From Pseudomonas putida (lineage in GTDB: Bacteria; Pseudomonadota; Gammaproteobacteria; Pseudomonadales; Pseudomonadaceae), in the NCBI GenBank assembly GCA_041879295.1, contig CP047152.1, positions 811,501 through 875,500 on the forward strand: a DNA stretch of 64,000 nt, given 5' to 3'. Positions 34,476 through 43,950 of the stretch are shown one piece after another. The notes under the pieces were generated by a model. The model did not search any database. It was given only the letters and a program-made list of their open reading frames with translations, and was not told the origin of the DNA. The position numbers were made by a program, and so were the translations under genes. Numbering within the stretch: the stretch's first letter is position 1; each line of letters opens with the position of its first letter.

Positions 34476-35327
34476 ATGAATGCACCCCAGAACAGCCCGG
34501 AAATCGGCCGCGAGATTATCGCCGCCGGCATTCGCACCAACCTGCATGACAGCGGCGCAGGCTTCCCGCTGATGATGATCCACGGCTCCGGCCCCGGCGT
34601 GACCGCCTGGGCCAACTGGCGCCTGGTGATGCCAGAGCTGGCCAAGAGCCGCCGGGTGATAGCTCCGGACATGCTCGGCTTCGGCTACAGCGAGCGCCCG
34701 GCCGATGCGCAGTACAACCGTGATGTCTGGGTCGATCACGCGGTCGGCGTGCTCGATGCGCTGGAGATTGAACAGGCCGACCTGGTTGGCAACTCCTTCG
34801 GTGGCGGCATAGCCCTGGCGTTGGCCATCCGCCATCCCGAGCGCGTGCGCCGGTTGGTGCTGATGGGCAGCGCCGGGGTCAGCTTCCCGATCACCGAGGG
34901 CCTCGACGCGGTCTGGGGCTACAACCCCTCGTTCGCCGAGATGCGCCGTCTGCTGGACATCTTCGCCTTCGACCGCAATCTGGTGAACGACGAACTGGCC
35001 GAGTTGCGCTACCAGGCCAGCATCCGTCCAGGCTTCCACGAATCCTTCGCGGCGATGTTCCCGGCGCCGCGCCAGCGCTGGGTCGACGGCCTGGCCAGCG
35101 CCGAGGCGGCGATCCGCGCCTTGCCTCACGAAACCCTGGTGATCCATGGCCGCGAGGACCAGATCATCCCGCTGCAAACCTCGCTGACCCTGGCCGACTG
35201 GATCGCCCGTGCGCAACTGCACGTGTTCGGCCAATGCGGCCACTGGACGCAAATCGAACACGCCGCACGTTTCGCTAGCCTGGTCGGGGATTTCCTCGCC
35301 GAGGCGGACGCCGCTGCCATTTCCTGA
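34476..35327 (+). CDS. dmpD: 2-hydroxymuconic semialdehyde hydrolase DmpD
   Basis: A 283-residue alpha/beta hydrolase that cleaves the ring-fission product directly (hydrolytic branch, important for methylated catechols). The nucleophile Ser is in GNSFGGG, the acid in HGREDQIIP and the His in CGHWTQIEH; the oxyanion motif HGSGPG is near residue 36. Start lies seven bases after dmpC. Confidence 0.96.
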   Translation: MNAPQNSPEIGREIIAAGIRTNLHDSGAGFPLMMIHGSGPGVTAWANWRLVMPELAKSRRVIAPDMLGFGYSERPADAQYNRDVWVDHAVGVLDALEIEQADLVGNSFGGGIALALAIRHPERVRRLVLMGSAGVSFPITEGLDAVWGYNPSFAEMRRLLDIFAFDRNLVNDELAELRYQASIRPGFHESFAAMFPAPRQRWVDGLASAEAAIRALPHETLVIHGREDQIIPLQTSLTLADWIARAQLHVFGQCGHWTQIEHAARFASLVGDFLAEADAAAIS

Positions 35328-35338
35328 GAGAGACGAAA

Positions 35339-36124
35339 ATGGACAAGATTTTGATCAACGAGCTCGGCGACGAGCTGTACCAGGCAATGGTCAATCGCGA
35401 GGCGGTCAGCCCGCTGACCGAGCGTGGCCTGGATATTTCCGTCGACGATGCCTACCACATCTCCCTGCGCATGCTCGAACGCCGACTGGCCGCCGGCGAG
35501 AAGGTGATCGGCAAGAAGATCGGTGTCACCAGCAAGGCAGTGCAGAACATGCTCAACGTACACCAGCCGGACTTCGGTTACCTGACCGACCGCATGGTGT
35601 TCAACAGCGGCGAGGCGATGCCGATCAGCCAGTTGCTGATGCAGCCCAAGGCCGAGGGCGAGGTTGCCTTCATCCTCAAGAAGGACCTGATCGGCCCCGG
35701 CGTGACCAACGCCGACGTACTGGCCGCCACCGAGTGCGTGATGCCCTGTTTCGAGATCGTCGATTCGCGCATCCGCGACTGGAAAATCAAGATCCAGGAC
35801 ACCGTGGCGGACAACGCCTCCTGTGGCTTGTTCGTGCTCGGCGACCAGGCGGTATCGCCGCGCCAGGTCGACCTGGTCACCTGCGGCATGGTGGTGGAAA
35901 AGAACGGCCACATCATCAGCACCGGGGCCGGCGCCGCGGCGCTCGGTTCGCCGGTCAACTGCGTGGCCTGGCTGGCCAACACCCTGGGCCGTTTCGGCAT
36001 CGCGCTGAAAGCCGGCGAGGTGATCCTGTCCGGCTCGCTGGTGCCGTTGGAGCCGGTCAAGGCCGGCGACGTGATGCGCGTCGACATCGGCGGTATCGGC
36101 AGCGCCTCCGTGCGCTTCACCTAA
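35339..36124 (+). CDS. dmpE: 2-oxopent-4-enoate hydratase DmpE
   Basis: A 261-residue hydratase of the fumarylacetoacetate-hydrolase-like group that turns 2-oxopent-4-enoate into 4-hydroxy-2-oxovalerate, using a divalent metal. Motifs are KVIGKKIGVTSKAVQ, the metal-site EGEVAFIL and DNASCGLFVLGD. It is related to DmpH, with which it forms a physical complex in the known pathway. Confidence 0.95.
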   Translation: MDKILINELGDELYQAMVNREAVSPLTERGLDISVDDAYHISLRMLERRLAAGEKVIGKKIGVTSKAVQNMLNVHQPDFGYLTDRMVFNSGEAMPISQLLMQPKAEGEVAFILKKDLIGPGVTNADVLAATECVMPCFEIVDSRIRDWKIKIQDTVADNASCGLFVLGDQAVSPRQVDLVTCGMVVEKNGHIISTGAGAAALGSPVNCVAWLANTLGRFGIALKAGEVILSGSLVPLEPVKAGDVMRVDIGGIGSASVRFT

Positions 36125-36139
36125 ATTGGAGGCTTGCAG

Positions 36140-37078
36140 ATGAACCAGAAACTCAAAGTCGCGATCATCGGTTCGGGCAATATCGGCACCGACCTGATGA
36201 TCAAGGTGCTGCGCAACGCCAAGTACCTGGAAATGGGCGCCATGGTCGGCATCGACGCCGCCTCCGACGGCCTGGCCCGCGCCCAGCGCATGGGCGTGAC
36301 GACCACCTATGCCGGCGTCGAAGGGCTGATCAAGCTGCCCGAATTCGCCGACATCGATTTCGTCTTCGACGCCACCTCGGCCAGTGCCCACGTGCAGAAC
36401 GAGGCGCTGCTGCGCCAGGCCAAACCTGGCATCCGCCTGATCGACCTGACCCCGGCGGCCATCGGCCCGTACTGCGTGCCGGTGGTCAATCTGGAGGAGC
36501 ACCTCGGCAAGCTCAACGTCAACATGGTTACCTGCGGCGGCCAGGCGACCATCCCGATGGTCGCCGCGGTCTCCCGTGTGGCCAAGGTCCATTACGCCGA
36601 GATCGTCGCCTCGATCAGCAGCAAGTCGGCCGGACCCGGCACCCGCGCCAACATCGACGAGTTCACCGAGACCACCAGCAAAGCCATCGAAGTGATCGGT
36701 GGTGCGGCCAAGGGCAAGGCGATCATCATCATGAACCCGGCTGAGCCGCCGCTGATCATGCGCGACACCGTGTATGTGCTGTCCGCCGCCGCCGATCAGG
36801 CCGCCGTCGCGGCCTCGGTGGCGGAAATGGTTCAGGCGGTGCAGGCCTACGTGCCCGGCTATCGCCTGAAGCAGCAGGTGCAGTTCGACGTGATCCCCGA
36901 GTCCGCGCCGCTGAACATCCCCGGTCTCGGCCGGTTCAGCGGGTTGAAGACCTCGGTGTTCCTCGAAGTCGAAGGCGCCGCCCATTACCTGCCGGCCTAC
37001 GCCGGCAACCTCGACATCATGACCTCCGCCGCGCTGGCTACCGCCGAGCGTATGGCGCAGTCGATGTTGAACGCCTGA
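36140..37078 (+). CDS. dmpF: Acylating acetaldehyde dehydrogenase DmpF
   Basis: A 312-residue enzyme making acetyl-CoA from acetaldehyde, NAD and CoA. The Rossmann motif is [13 protein letters not shown] and the catalytic Cys is in [15 protein letters not shown] 36140 is taken (GGAGGC nine bases before); an ATG six bases upstream is possible. It forms a channelling complex with DmpG, encoded next. Confidence 0.96.
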   Translation: MNQKLKVAIIGSGNIGTDLMIKVLRNAKYLEMGAMVGIDAASDGLARAQRMGVTTTYAGVEGLIKLPEFADIDFVFDATSASAHVQNEALLRQAKPGIRLIDLTPAAIGPYCVPVVNLEEHLGKLNVNMVTCGGQATIPMVAAVSRVAKVHYAEIVASISSKSAGPGTRANIDEFTETTSKAIEVIGGAAKGKAIIIMNPAEPPLIMRDTVYVLSAAADQAAVAASVAEMVQAVQAYVPGYRLKQQVQFDVIPESAPLNIPGLGRFSGLKTSVFLEVEGAAHYLPAYAGNLDIMTSAALATAERMAQSMLNA

Positions 37079-37089
37079 GGAGCTGCACC

Positions 37090-38127
37090 ATGACGTTCAA
37101 TCCGAGCAAGAAACTCTATATCTCCGACGTAACCCTGCGTGACGGCAGCCATGCCATTCGCCACCAGTACACCCTGGACGACGTACGTGCCATCGCCCGT
37201 GCGCTGGACAAGGCGAAAGTCGACAGCATCGAAGTCGCTCACGGCGATGGTTTGCAGGGCTCGTCTTTCAACTATGGCTTCGGACGGCACACTGACCTGG
37301 AGTACATCGAGGCGGTGGCCGGTGAGATCAGCCACGCCCAAATTGCCACCTTGCTGCTGCCGGGGATCGGCAGCGTGCATGACCTGAAGAACGCCTATCA
37401 GGCTGGCGCCCGAGTGGTGCGTGTCGCCACCCATTGCACCGAAGCCGACGTCTCGAAGCAGCACATCGAGTACGCCCGCAACCTTGGCATGGATACCGTC
37501 GGCTTCCTGATGATGAGCCACATGATCCCGGCCGAGAAACTGGCCGAGCAAGGCAAGTTGATGGAGAGCTACGGCGCCACCTGCATCTACATGGCCGACT
37601 CCGGTGGGGCGATGAGCATGAACGACATTCGTGATCGCATGCGCGCGTTCAAGGCCGTGCTCAAGCCCGAAACGCAGGTCGGTATGCACGCGCACCACAA
37701 CCTCAGCCTTGGCGTAGCCAACTCTATTGTTGCCGTGGAAGAAGGCTGCGACCGTGTCGACGCCAGCCTGGCCGGCATGGGCGCCGGTGCCGGCAACGCA
37801 CCACTGGAAGTGTTCATCGCCGTTGCAGAACGGTTGGGCTGGAACCATGGCACCGACCTCTACACCCTGATGGATGCCGCCGACGACATCGTCCGCCCGT
37901 TGCAGGATCGCCCGGTGCGGGTCGACCGCGAGACCCTCGGCCTCGGATATGCCGGTGTCTATTCCAGCTTCCTGCGTCACGCCGAGATCGCGGCCGCCAA
38001 ATACAACCTGAAAACCCTCGACATTCTCGTCGAACTGGGACACCGGCGCATGGTCGGCGGCCAGGAAGACATGATCGTGGACGTCGCCCTCGACCTGTTG
38101 GCGGCCCACAAGGAGAACCGCGCATGA
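37090..38127 (+). CDS. dmpG: 4-hydroxy-2-oxovalerate aldolase DmpG
   Basis: A 345-residue class II aldolase of the DRE-TIM family, splitting 4-hydroxy-2-oxovalerate to pyruvate and acetaldehyde. The metal/substrate motif [14 protein letters not shown] is near the start, with further metal ligands in the HAHHNLSLG stretch. Acetaldehyde passes through a tunnel to DmpF. The stop overlaps the dmpH start by four bases. Confidence 0.96.
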   Translation: MTFNPSKKLYISDVTLRDGSHAIRHQYTLDDVRAIARALDKAKVDSIEVAHGDGLQGSSFNYGFGRHTDLEYIEAVAGEISHAQIATLLLPGIGSVHDLKNAYQAGARVVRVATHCTEADVSKQHIEYARNLGMDTVGFLMMSHMIPAEKLAEQGKLMESYGATCIYMADSGGAMSMNDIRDRMRAFKAVLKPETQVGMHAHHNLSLGVANSIVAVEEGCDRVDASLAGMGAGAGNAPLEVFIAVAERLGWNHGTDLYTLMDAADDIVRPLQDRPVRVDRETLGLGYAGVYSSFLRHAEIAAAKYNLKTLDILVELGHRRMVGGQEDMIVDVALDLLAAHKENRA

Positions 38128-38918
38128 ACCGCACTCTGACCCGTGACCAGGTGCTGGCCCTGGCCGAACACATCGAAAATGCCGAACTCGATGTGCATGA
38201 CATCCCCAAGGTGACCAACGATTACCCGGATATGACCTTTGCCGACGCCTACGACGTGCAGTGGGAAATCCGTCGGCGCAAGGAAGCCCGTGGTAACAAG
38301 GTGGTCGGTCTGAAGATGGGCCTGACGTCCTGGGCCAAAATGGCGCAGATGGGCGTGGAAACACCGATCTACGGCTTCCTTGTCGACTACTTCAGCGTGC
38401 CGGATGGCGGTGTGGTGGATACCTCGAAGCTGATCCATCCGAAGATCGAGGCAGAAATCAGCTTCGTCACCAAGGCTCCATTGCACGGCCCTGGCTGCCA
38501 TATCGGCCAGGTGCTGGCGGCTACCGACTTCGTGATTCCGACAGTCGAAGTGATCGACTCACGTTATGAGAACTTCAAGTTCGACCTGATCAGCGTGGTG
38601 GCCGACAACGCATCGTCGACCCGTTTCATCACCGGTGGGCAGATGGCCAACGTGGCGGATCTGGATCTGCGCACACTCGGCGTGGTGATGGAAAAGAACG
38701 GCGAAGTGGTAGAACTCGGCGCCGGTGCGGCAGTGCTTGGCCATCCGGCTTCCAGCGTGGCGATGTTGGCCAATCTGCTGGCCGAGCGTGGTGAGCATAT
38801 CCCCGCGGGCAGCTTCATCATGACTGGCGGCATCACCGCTGCGGTACCGGTGGCACCGGGCGACAACATCACGGTGCGCTATCAGGGCCTTTGCTCGGTG
38901 AGTGCGCGCTTCATCTAA
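38124..38918 (+). CDS. dmpH: 4-oxalocrotonate decarboxylase DmpH
   Basis: A 264-residue metal-dependent decarboxylase converting 2-oxo-3-hexenedioate to 2-hydroxypenta-2,4-dienoate, the substrate of DmpE. It shares the DmpE fold, with [21 protein letters not shown] and [12 protein letters not shown] at equivalent places. Starts by ATGA overlap with dmpG. Confidence 0.96.
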   Translation: MNRTLTRDQVLALAEHIENAELDVHDIPKVTNDYPDMTFADAYDVQWEIRRRKEARGNKVVGLKMGLTSWAKMAQMGVETPIYGFLVDYFSVPDGGVVDTSKLIHPKIEAEISFVTKAPLHGPGCHIGQVLAATDFVIPTVEVIDSRYENFKFDLISVVADNASSTRFITGGQMANVADLDLRTLGVVMEKNGEVVELGAGAAVLGHPASSVAMLANLLAERGEHIPAGSFIMTGGITAAVPVAPGDNITVRYQGLCSVSARFI

Positions 38919-38968
38919 CCCTGTGTGGCCGGCGTGCGCGCCGGCCATTGTCGACTAGGAGTACTGCA

Positions 38969-39160
38969 ATGCCGATTGCTCAGCTTTACATCATCGAAGG
39001 TCGTACCGACGAGCAGAAGGAAACCTTGATCCGCCAAGTCAGCGAAGCCATGGCGAACTCGCTGGATGCACCCCTCGAGCGGGTGCGTGTGCTCATTACC
39101 GAAATGCCGAAGAATCACTTCGGCATTGGTGGCGAGCCGGCAAGCAAGGTCAGGCGCTAG
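38969..39160 (+). CDS. dmpI: 4-oxalocrotonate tautomerase DmpI
   Basis: A 63-codon gene whose product, after Met removal, has the catalytic N-terminal Pro ([11 protein letters not shown]). Arg residues in [12 protein letters not shown] and the central [20 protein letters not shown] match the hexameric 4-OT family, which isomerises 4-oxalocrotonate for DmpH. ATG 38969 is chosen because it gives Pro-1 and follows TAGGAG. Last gene of the dmp operon. Confidence 0.96.
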   Translation: MPIAQLYIIEGRTDEQKETLIRQVSEAMANSLDAPLERVRVLITEMPKNHFGIGGEPASKVRR

Positions 39161-39250
39161 TATGAGAGTGTTCGTTAAAGAGTTTGATTTGAATCCCAGA
39201 GCGGGTTGATAGGCAGAAAGAGCTACTGCTCTCTTTCGCCGCTCAAACGC

Positions 39251-39282
39251 AAAGTGCCCCTCTGTGGCAGGAGGCACTTTTT
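39251..39282 (+). terminator. Rho-independent terminator of the dmp operon
   Basis: Stem AAAGTGCC / GGCACTTT, extended by CCT/AGG with one mismatch, is followed by TTTTT. It lies 91 bases after dmpI and in front of a convergent gene. Confidence 0.8.
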
Positions 39283-39303
39283 AGATGAAGCGTTATATTT
39301 AGT

Positions 39304-39551
39304 TTAGTCCTCGACATGCAGGCCGCACTCGGCCCGCATCTCATTCATCATGTCGAAGCTGATCGGGAAATTTGGGTTTTCCTCTTGGATTTCCGTGACC
39401 ATGGCATCAAAGCAAGCCTCGGTGCCATAGCCTGACACATGGTTGGAGCTGCTCTTTGTATAGAGAGCATGGCCTTGCTGAGGGCCTACATCGCTGCGGT
39501 AAGCCGTGGTTTTTCCGCTACTGTCGAAATCCAGGTACCAACCTGAGTCCA
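39304..39551 (-). pseudogene. 3' fragment of an exported island protein, split by IS5
   Basis: Codes for about 82 residues (MDSGWYLDFDSSGKTT ... AECGLHVED). The frame continues directly from the 5' fragment at 40752-41114 when the IS5 copy and one TTAG duplication are removed: GVYGRYL joins MDSGWYLDFD in frame. The apparent ATG here is therefore internal. No family recognised; two Cys and an acidic C-terminus are seen. Confidence 0.82.
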
Positions 39552-39555
39552 TTAG

Positions 39556-40747
39556 GGAAGGTCTGAAGTAGCCCTGTATTTCCGGTCGACTTCAGCCCTC
39601 GCTGCTTTTGAAAGCGGGCCGTCGATCAAATTCGACCAGGTAACCCGCTCAGTTCTCCGTTTTTGGCCGCCGCGAGCACCTCGCAGCAGCCATTTTCCGC
39701 ATTACAGGTGCACCTTTCCTGCGGTAGTCAGCAAATGTCGGCGCGCCATCCATAGGTTCGACAGCGCGAACAGCGTCACCAGCTGAGCGGTGTTCTTGGC
39801 CAGGCCACGGAAGCGCACCTTCACGTAACCGAACTGGCGCTTGATCACTCGAAACGGGTGCTCGACCTTCGCTCGCACTTGTGCCTTGGCCTTCTCGATC
39901 TTGCGCTTGGCTTTGTACAGGGCGCTGCGTTTATCGAGCTTCTTGTAGGTGCTGCGGCGTGCTGCGACCTGCCAGATCACTTCGCGGCCAGCATGTTCGG
40001 GGCGCTTTTCGACGCCGGTGTAGCCGGCATCGGCGCAGACGACGTTCTCGTCACCGTGCAGCAGTTTTTCGACCTGGGTGATATCCGCCACGTTGGCTGC
40101 CGTGCCTACCACGCTGTGTACCAGCCCCGACTCATCATCCACGCCGATGTGCGCCTTCATGCCAAAGTAATACTGGTTCCCTTTCTTGCTCTGGTGCATT
40201 TCCGGGTCGCGCTTGCCGTCCTGGTTCTTGGTCGAGCTGGGCGCGTGGATCAGTGTGGCATCGACGATAGTGCCCTGGCGCAGCGACAGGCCGCGATCCC
40301 CCAGGTAGCCATTGATTACGCCGAGGATGCCGGCTGCCAGCTCATGTTTCTCCAGCAAGCGACGGAACTTGAGGATGGTGGTTTCGTCGGGAATACGCTC
40401 GAGGCTCAGCCCGGCGAACTGACGCAGGATGGTCGTCTCGTAGAGCGCTTCTTCCATGGCCGGGTCGCTGTAGCCGAACCAGTTCTGCATCAGATGGATA
40501 CGTAACATGGCCATCAGCGGATAGGCTGGACGACCACCTTCACCCTTTGGGTAGTGTGGCTCGATCAGGGCAATCAATCCCTTCCACGGCACCACCTGAT
40601 CCATCTCGATCAGGAACAATTCCTTACGGGTCTGCTTGCGCTTGCCGGCGTACTCGGCGTCGGCGAAGGTCATCTGCTTCATGGAAAAACTCGGCTGGCG
40701 GGATCGGCGTATTTCACCAGATTCAGGAAGTCTTTTTCAGACCTTCC
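39556..40747 (-). mobile_element. IS5-family insertion sequence, complete, with TTAG duplication
   Basis: Terminal repeats GGAAGGTCTGAA (39556) and TTCAGACCTTCC (ending 40747) are perfect over 12 bases. TTAG occurs on both sides (39552-39555 and 40748-40751). Length is 1192 bases. A clean, recent-looking insertion into an exported-protein gene. Confidence 0.93.
39702..40682 (-). CDS. IS5-family transposase
   Basis: Complete 326-residue transposase, homologous to the copy at 11.5 kb. DDE residues lie in VVDATLIHAPSS, CADAGYTGVEKR and KVEHPFRVIKRQ. Its C-terminal half is very similar to the fragment at 2203-2670, suggesting that these two are the same IS type, whereas the 11.4 kb copy is a sister type. 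Confidence 0.94.
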   Translation of the reverse strand: MKQMTFADAEYAGKRKQTRKELFLIEMDQVVPWKGLIALIEPHYPKGEGGRPAYPLMAMLRIHLMQNWFGYSDPAMEEALYETTILRQFAGLSLERIPDETTILKFRRLLEKHELAAGILGVINGYLGDRGLSLRQGTIVDATLIHAPSSTKNQDGKRDPEMHQSKKGNQYYFGMKAHIGVDDESGLVHSVVGTAANVADITQVEKLLHGDENVVCADAGYTGVEKRPEHAGREVIWQVAARRSTYKKLDKRSALYKAKRKIEKAKAQVRAKVEHPFRVIKRQFGYVKVRFRGLAKNTAQLVTLFALSNLWMARRHLLTTAGKVHL

Positions 40748-40751
40748 TTAG

Positions 40752-41114
40752 GTACCTTCCGTAGACGCCTTGCCCGACCAGCGTCCCTTGCTTGAAGCCA
40801 TCCCAGTTGTTGAGGACAGCGCAGCCATACTGGCCACAGTTCACAGGGAAGTAGGCATGGACTGTTTTCAGGAAGCGTTCACCGGTTTCAGTATCAATAA
40901 ACGGTAGCTGCTTGAACCGCGGAGTGCGTTCACCAGCTATGCGGCAATCGAAGAAACGATTCTTGTCGAGCACCGTCGGGCAGACATAGACATTTTCTCC
41001 TTCTACATAAAGGCCTTGGCCGTCTTGGCCCATAGCAAAGTAGCCAACAGCAGCGGTAGTTGAGAGCGCAGCAGCAGCGCCGAGATACAGGGCGGTCTTT
41101 CCGGTCATGATCAT
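40752..41114 (-). pseudogene. 5' fragment of the IS5-split exported island protein
   Basis: First 120 residues of the broken gene: an N-terminal membrane anchor or signal (MIMTGKTALYLGAAAALSTTAAVGYFAMG), then VYVCPTVLDKNRFFDCRIAGERTPRFKQL and VNCGQYGCAVLNNWDGFK. ATG 41114 is chosen with AAAGGA seven to eight bases upstream. Four Cys suggest disulfides in the periplasm. Intact length would be about 200 residues. Unknown function; neighbours are island genes. Confidence 0.8.
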
Positions 41115-41182
41115 GATCGAAGTCCTTTCGTGTGGTGGTCGTTGCCCAGGTGTGGGCATGAGGTGATTTTCCGTATTGGCGG

Positions 41183-41611
41183 TTACTTCTTCTTTTTCTT
41201 GTAGCGAACGACGATTCTGTTGAAGGTCGGGTACTTTTCGATTTCGTAATCTGGATTGAATGTCATGAGGTTGTGCATCGCGATCCCGGTGGCTGACAGC
41301 AGGCCAAGAGCGCCTGTGACACCGCCTGCGAAGCTGCTAGCTGCTAAGCCAACGCGGCCTACCGTGTAGACACGACAGGTCATCCCCGTGACCTCAATCT
41401 TGTTTTCTACCAGGCGAACGGCTTCGAGCAACTTGCCGCCGAGGCCTACGACCTCGAAGGACCCCTTGCTGCTGATGAGTTGAGGAAGTTTGGCGGTGGC
41501 CAGGTCGTCGAACGTCAGCTGTGTCATAGCTTCGATACTCTGCATGCGTGTGGCTGCTGAAGTAGGAACCACTTTATTGGATGGATTTCTACCTTTAAGG
41601 GTGGATAACAA
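41183..41611 (-). CDS. Hypothetical island protein with a central hydrophobic segment
   Basis: A 142-residue protein, family not recognised. A hydrophobic Gly/Ala-rich stretch (VGLAASSFAGGVTGALGLLSATGIAMHNL) at about residues 87-117 may span the membrane. It ends in a basic RYKKKKK tail. It starts upstream of the split gene, 68 bases away, and both may form one unit. Divergent from the XRE regulator gene. Confidence 0.6.
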   Translation of the reverse strand: MLSTLKGRNPSNKVVPTSAATRMQSIEAMTQLTFDDLATAKLPQLISSKGSFEVVGLGGKLLEAVRLVENKIEVTGMTCRVYTVGRVGLAASSFAGGVTGALGLLSATGIAMHNLMTFNPDYEIEKYPTFNRIVVRYKKKKK

Positions 41612-41673
41612 CCTTTGAAGACCTTCATGTCAAGAGGATGGCACTCGACCATTCAGGTTGACCTGGAGGTTTC

Positions 41674-42021
41674 ATGCCTACATCTGAACAAACGAACCTG
41701 ACTCAACTGGTAGGTAAGGCGATTGCCAAGCAGCGAATACGTGCTGGGCTGAGCCAGGAGCAAGTCGCTGAGCAGTTGGGGATTGGTAGCGAGGCGGTAT
41801 CACGCATCGAACGTGGTGTGGTGATGCCCAACATCGAGCGACTGATGCAATTCGCGGAGATTTTTGCTTGTGAAGCAGCGGATCTGTTGACGCAGACAAG
41901 CACGCGTTCCGAGGACCAGGCAGTGCGTATCAGCCAGATGCTCAATCAACTGAGTGCTGATGATCGCCAGCTCGTCCTTGAACTGGTCGAGCGTTTGAGC
42001 CAGCGGCTCGGCAAGGGTTGA
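41674..42021 (+). CDS. XRE-family transcriptional regulator
   Basis: A 115-residue DNA-binding protein with an N-terminal Cro/C1-type helix-turn-helix at about residues 10-65 (GKAIAKQRIRAGLSQEQVAEQLGIGSEAVSRIERGVVMPNIERLMQFAEIF). The C-terminal helix is probably for dimerisation. TGGAGG precedes the ATG. It is the only plus-strand gene in this part of the island and probably controls the flanking minus-strand genes. Confidence 0.88.
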   Translation: MPTSEQTNLTQLVGKAIAKQRIRAGLSQEQVAEQLGIGSEAVSRIERGVVMPNIERLMQFAEIFACEAADLLTQTSTRSEDQAVRISQMLNQLSADDRQLVLELVERLSQRLGKG

Positions 42022-42032
42022 GCGCGCTGGTT

Positions 42033-42350
42033 TCAGGCTTCGGCATTTTCATCGAACAGTGCGCCGCAGCGTAGACACAAGCAGCCGTACTGCCTGAACT
42101 GAAAGTGTTGCACGTCTTTCAGAAAGGTCTGGTTTTCAGTCCATTTCTGTTCTGACGCTTTCACGCCATTGGCGAGCAGGGTGAATACGTTTTCCATACT
42201 GGTCGTATCGCCTGAAGAGGCATCTGCAGGTTGAAGTTGGCGCGCGGCTCGCAGAAAACCGTGCAGTGTGCTGATGAGCAAGACAACTGCTTTGACTGCA
42301 TCAGCCGAAACGACGGCGGGCGAATCGCAGATCAAGCAACGTGTGGACAT
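42033..42350 (-). CDS. Hypothetical protein with paired CxxC motifs
   Basis: A 105-residue protein, starting at ATG 42350 because AGGAG lies seven bases upstream. CLIC at the N-terminus and CLRC near the C-terminus may form one zinc site. The middle is helical (KAVVLLISTLHGFLRAARQL). Function unknown. It is converging on the XRE gene, 11 bases away, and lies upstream of nothing else on its strand before that gene. Confidence 0.6.
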   Translation of the reverse strand: MSTRCLICDSPAVVSADAVKAVVLLISTLHGFLRAARQLQPADASSGDTTSMENVFTLLANGVKASEQKWTENQTFLKDVQHFQFRQYGCLCLRCGALFDENAEA

Positions 42351-42423
42351 AGGTCGCTCCTGAGACGGCAAGCCGTCCCGTTATCGGAAAGGGATAGGGT
42401 GAGAACGGCGCAGCGGTGCGTCG

Positions 42424-42921
42424 CTACAGATGGCCTAGTTCAGCGAGAGAAGTGATTCCCTCGTGGCCGACGATGAAATGATCCAGTGTTGTGGTGCCGA
42501 CCATGGCCAAGGCGTTCTTCAGTGTCTGCGTTAGACGCAGATCTGTCTGACTGGGAGAGGGATCACCGGAAGGGTGGTTGTGCACTAGGATCACCGCAGC
42601 GGCGTTTTGAGCGAGCACGGTCTTGACCACTTCGCGCGGATACACGCTGGCCGCATCAAGGGTGCCGCGAAACAGCTCCTCGAAACTGATCACGCGGTGT
42701 TTGCTGTCGAGCAACAACACCGCGAAGACTTCGTGTGGCAGATCCTGCAGCAACACCTGCAGGTGCTCCCTGACTTTGTGTGGATCAGTCAGTGCGCGGC
42801 CCTTACTGAGTCGGTGAGTGGCCAACTGCTGGGCCATACGCAGGATGTCGGTTTCGCTGACGGGTGAATCCACCAGGTAACTGCCGGCGACTTCACCGGC
42901 CTTGAGCTTGTGAAATTTCAT
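42424..42921 (-). CDS. RadC-family (JAB1/MPN) protein
   Basis: A 165-residue RadC/YeeS-like protein, common in genomic islands. The JAMM metal motif is visible: VILVHNHPSGDPSPSQTD with the upstream Glu in SFEELFRGTLDAASV. The N-terminal helix-hairpin-helix part of chromosomal RadC is missing, as is usual for island forms. Function is unsettled. It starts 41 bases after the preceding island gene on the same strand. Confidence 0.9.
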   Translation of the reverse strand: MKFHKLKAGEVAGSYLVDSPVSETDILRMAQQLATHRLSKGRALTDPHKVREHLQVLLQDLPHEVFAVLLLDSKHRVISFEELFRGTLDAASVYPREVVKTVLAQNAAAVILVHNHPSGDPSPSQTDLRLTQTLKNALAMVGTTTLDHFIVGHEGITSLAELGHL

Positions 42922-42962
42922 GGTGTGTCTCCGGATGGCGAGCCGATTCGGCCTGCCCTTGG

Positions 42963-43859
42963 TTAGGCTGACGGTTCGAGCTGTTGGGATTGGGCTTCGA
43001 GCTTCTCGGCGAGTGACTGGGTGTGAACGGTGCTGTCGGGTTTCGACGCGGCGGGCTGACCGTCCGGAAAGAACTCTTCAGCAATGGCGCTGCTGTCCTC
43101 GCCGTCGTCCTCGAAGATGCCGTTGCCCAGACCGATTCGTGCGGTGGCATCCAACGCGGCTTGATCAAAGCCCGCCGCCTGACGCGCCTCATCCAATTCA
43201 CGCGCAGTGAGCAACGCTTGCTCCACGGCCATACCGCTGCGCAGTGTCAGATCGACGTAGAAGATCGGCGTGCCATGGCTCTGCCGGGTGGATTTGCCAC
43301 GTAAACGCAGCTCCAGTGGCAGGCAGGCCAGACGATCACCTGAAATGGCCCGGAAGTACTGCAGCCGGGCTATCAGCGTGCGGATGCTGTTGAAGCCCGT
43401 GGTGCGAAACACGAAGCTGCCCAGGGCATCCTCGTCGCCGATCACCACGTTCATCCGTCCGTAGGGCTTGCAGGCGTTGCCCTTGGCCAGTGGGCAGGCA
43501 TCGGGCGAAGGGCAGGGCAGCGATTGAACGCCATCCTTGCCGATGCGTTTGCAGGCCTCGCCGTTACCGACACACACCGGTCGCCCGGTTTGTCGATCGA
43601 ATAAGGTGTAATCAGCGCGGAAATTCAGCTCAGGTTCGTTGAACAACAAGCGCACTGGGATGCTGCGCAGCTTGTCGTCTTTGCCCTGGCGCAGTTCGTC
43701 ATTGAGCGGGTGGAGTAACCAGCCGTCTTTGCCCTGCACCTGAGATGTGATGGTGAATTGGTCATCCTTTTCCGGCAGGCGCTTGCCGTTCTTCTCGACG
43801 ACCTTGCCGATGGAGATGCGTCCGAGCACCGGCGGGGTGAGTGCGAGACCTTTGAGCAT
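42963..43859 (-). CDS. Phage-like conserved island protein (recombination directionality factor-like)
   Basis: A 298-residue protein of a type often annotated as hydrolase or metal-binding in integrative elements. Start ATG 43859 (MLKGLALTPPVLGRISIGKV) has AGGAGAA upstream; an earlier start would cross the preceding gene's spacer. A Cys-rich segment (CVGNGEACKRIGKDG...CPSPDACPLAKGNACKPYGRM) could bind metal. The N-terminal half resembles proteins carrying the phage directionality-factor domain, which would fit a partner of the integrase, but this is a weak recognition. It lies between YqaJ and RadC genes. Confidence 0.6.
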   Translation of the reverse strand: MLKGLALTPPVLGRISIGKVVEKNGKRLPEKDDQFTITSQVQGKDGWLLHPLNDELRQGKDDKLRSIPVRLLFNEPELNFRADYTLFDRQTGRPVCVGNGEACKRIGKDGVQSLPCPSPDACPLAKGNACKPYGRMNVVIGDEDALGSFVFRTTGFNSIRTLIARLQYFRAISGDRLACLPLELRLRGKSTRQSHGTPIFYVDLTLRSGMAVEQALLTARELDEARQAAGFDQAALDATARIGLGNGIFEDDGEDSSAIAEEFFPDGQPAASKPDSTVHTQSLAEKLEAQSQQLEPSA

Positions 43860-43950
43860 GGTGGTTCTCCTGAAAATGAAAAAAGGCCAGCCACGCAGTG
43901 CGAACTGCATAGACTGGCCAAGGGGAGGGAAGAGTTGATGGAGACGGAAA

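Noticed and set aside
35126..36985. Long minus-strand open frame (619 codons) opposite dmpD-dmpF
   Set aside because: It is the antisense of well-recognised dmp genes; high GC keeps stop codons rare on the opposite strand. Its composition (His/Asp/Gly/Val-rich) is typical of such shadows.
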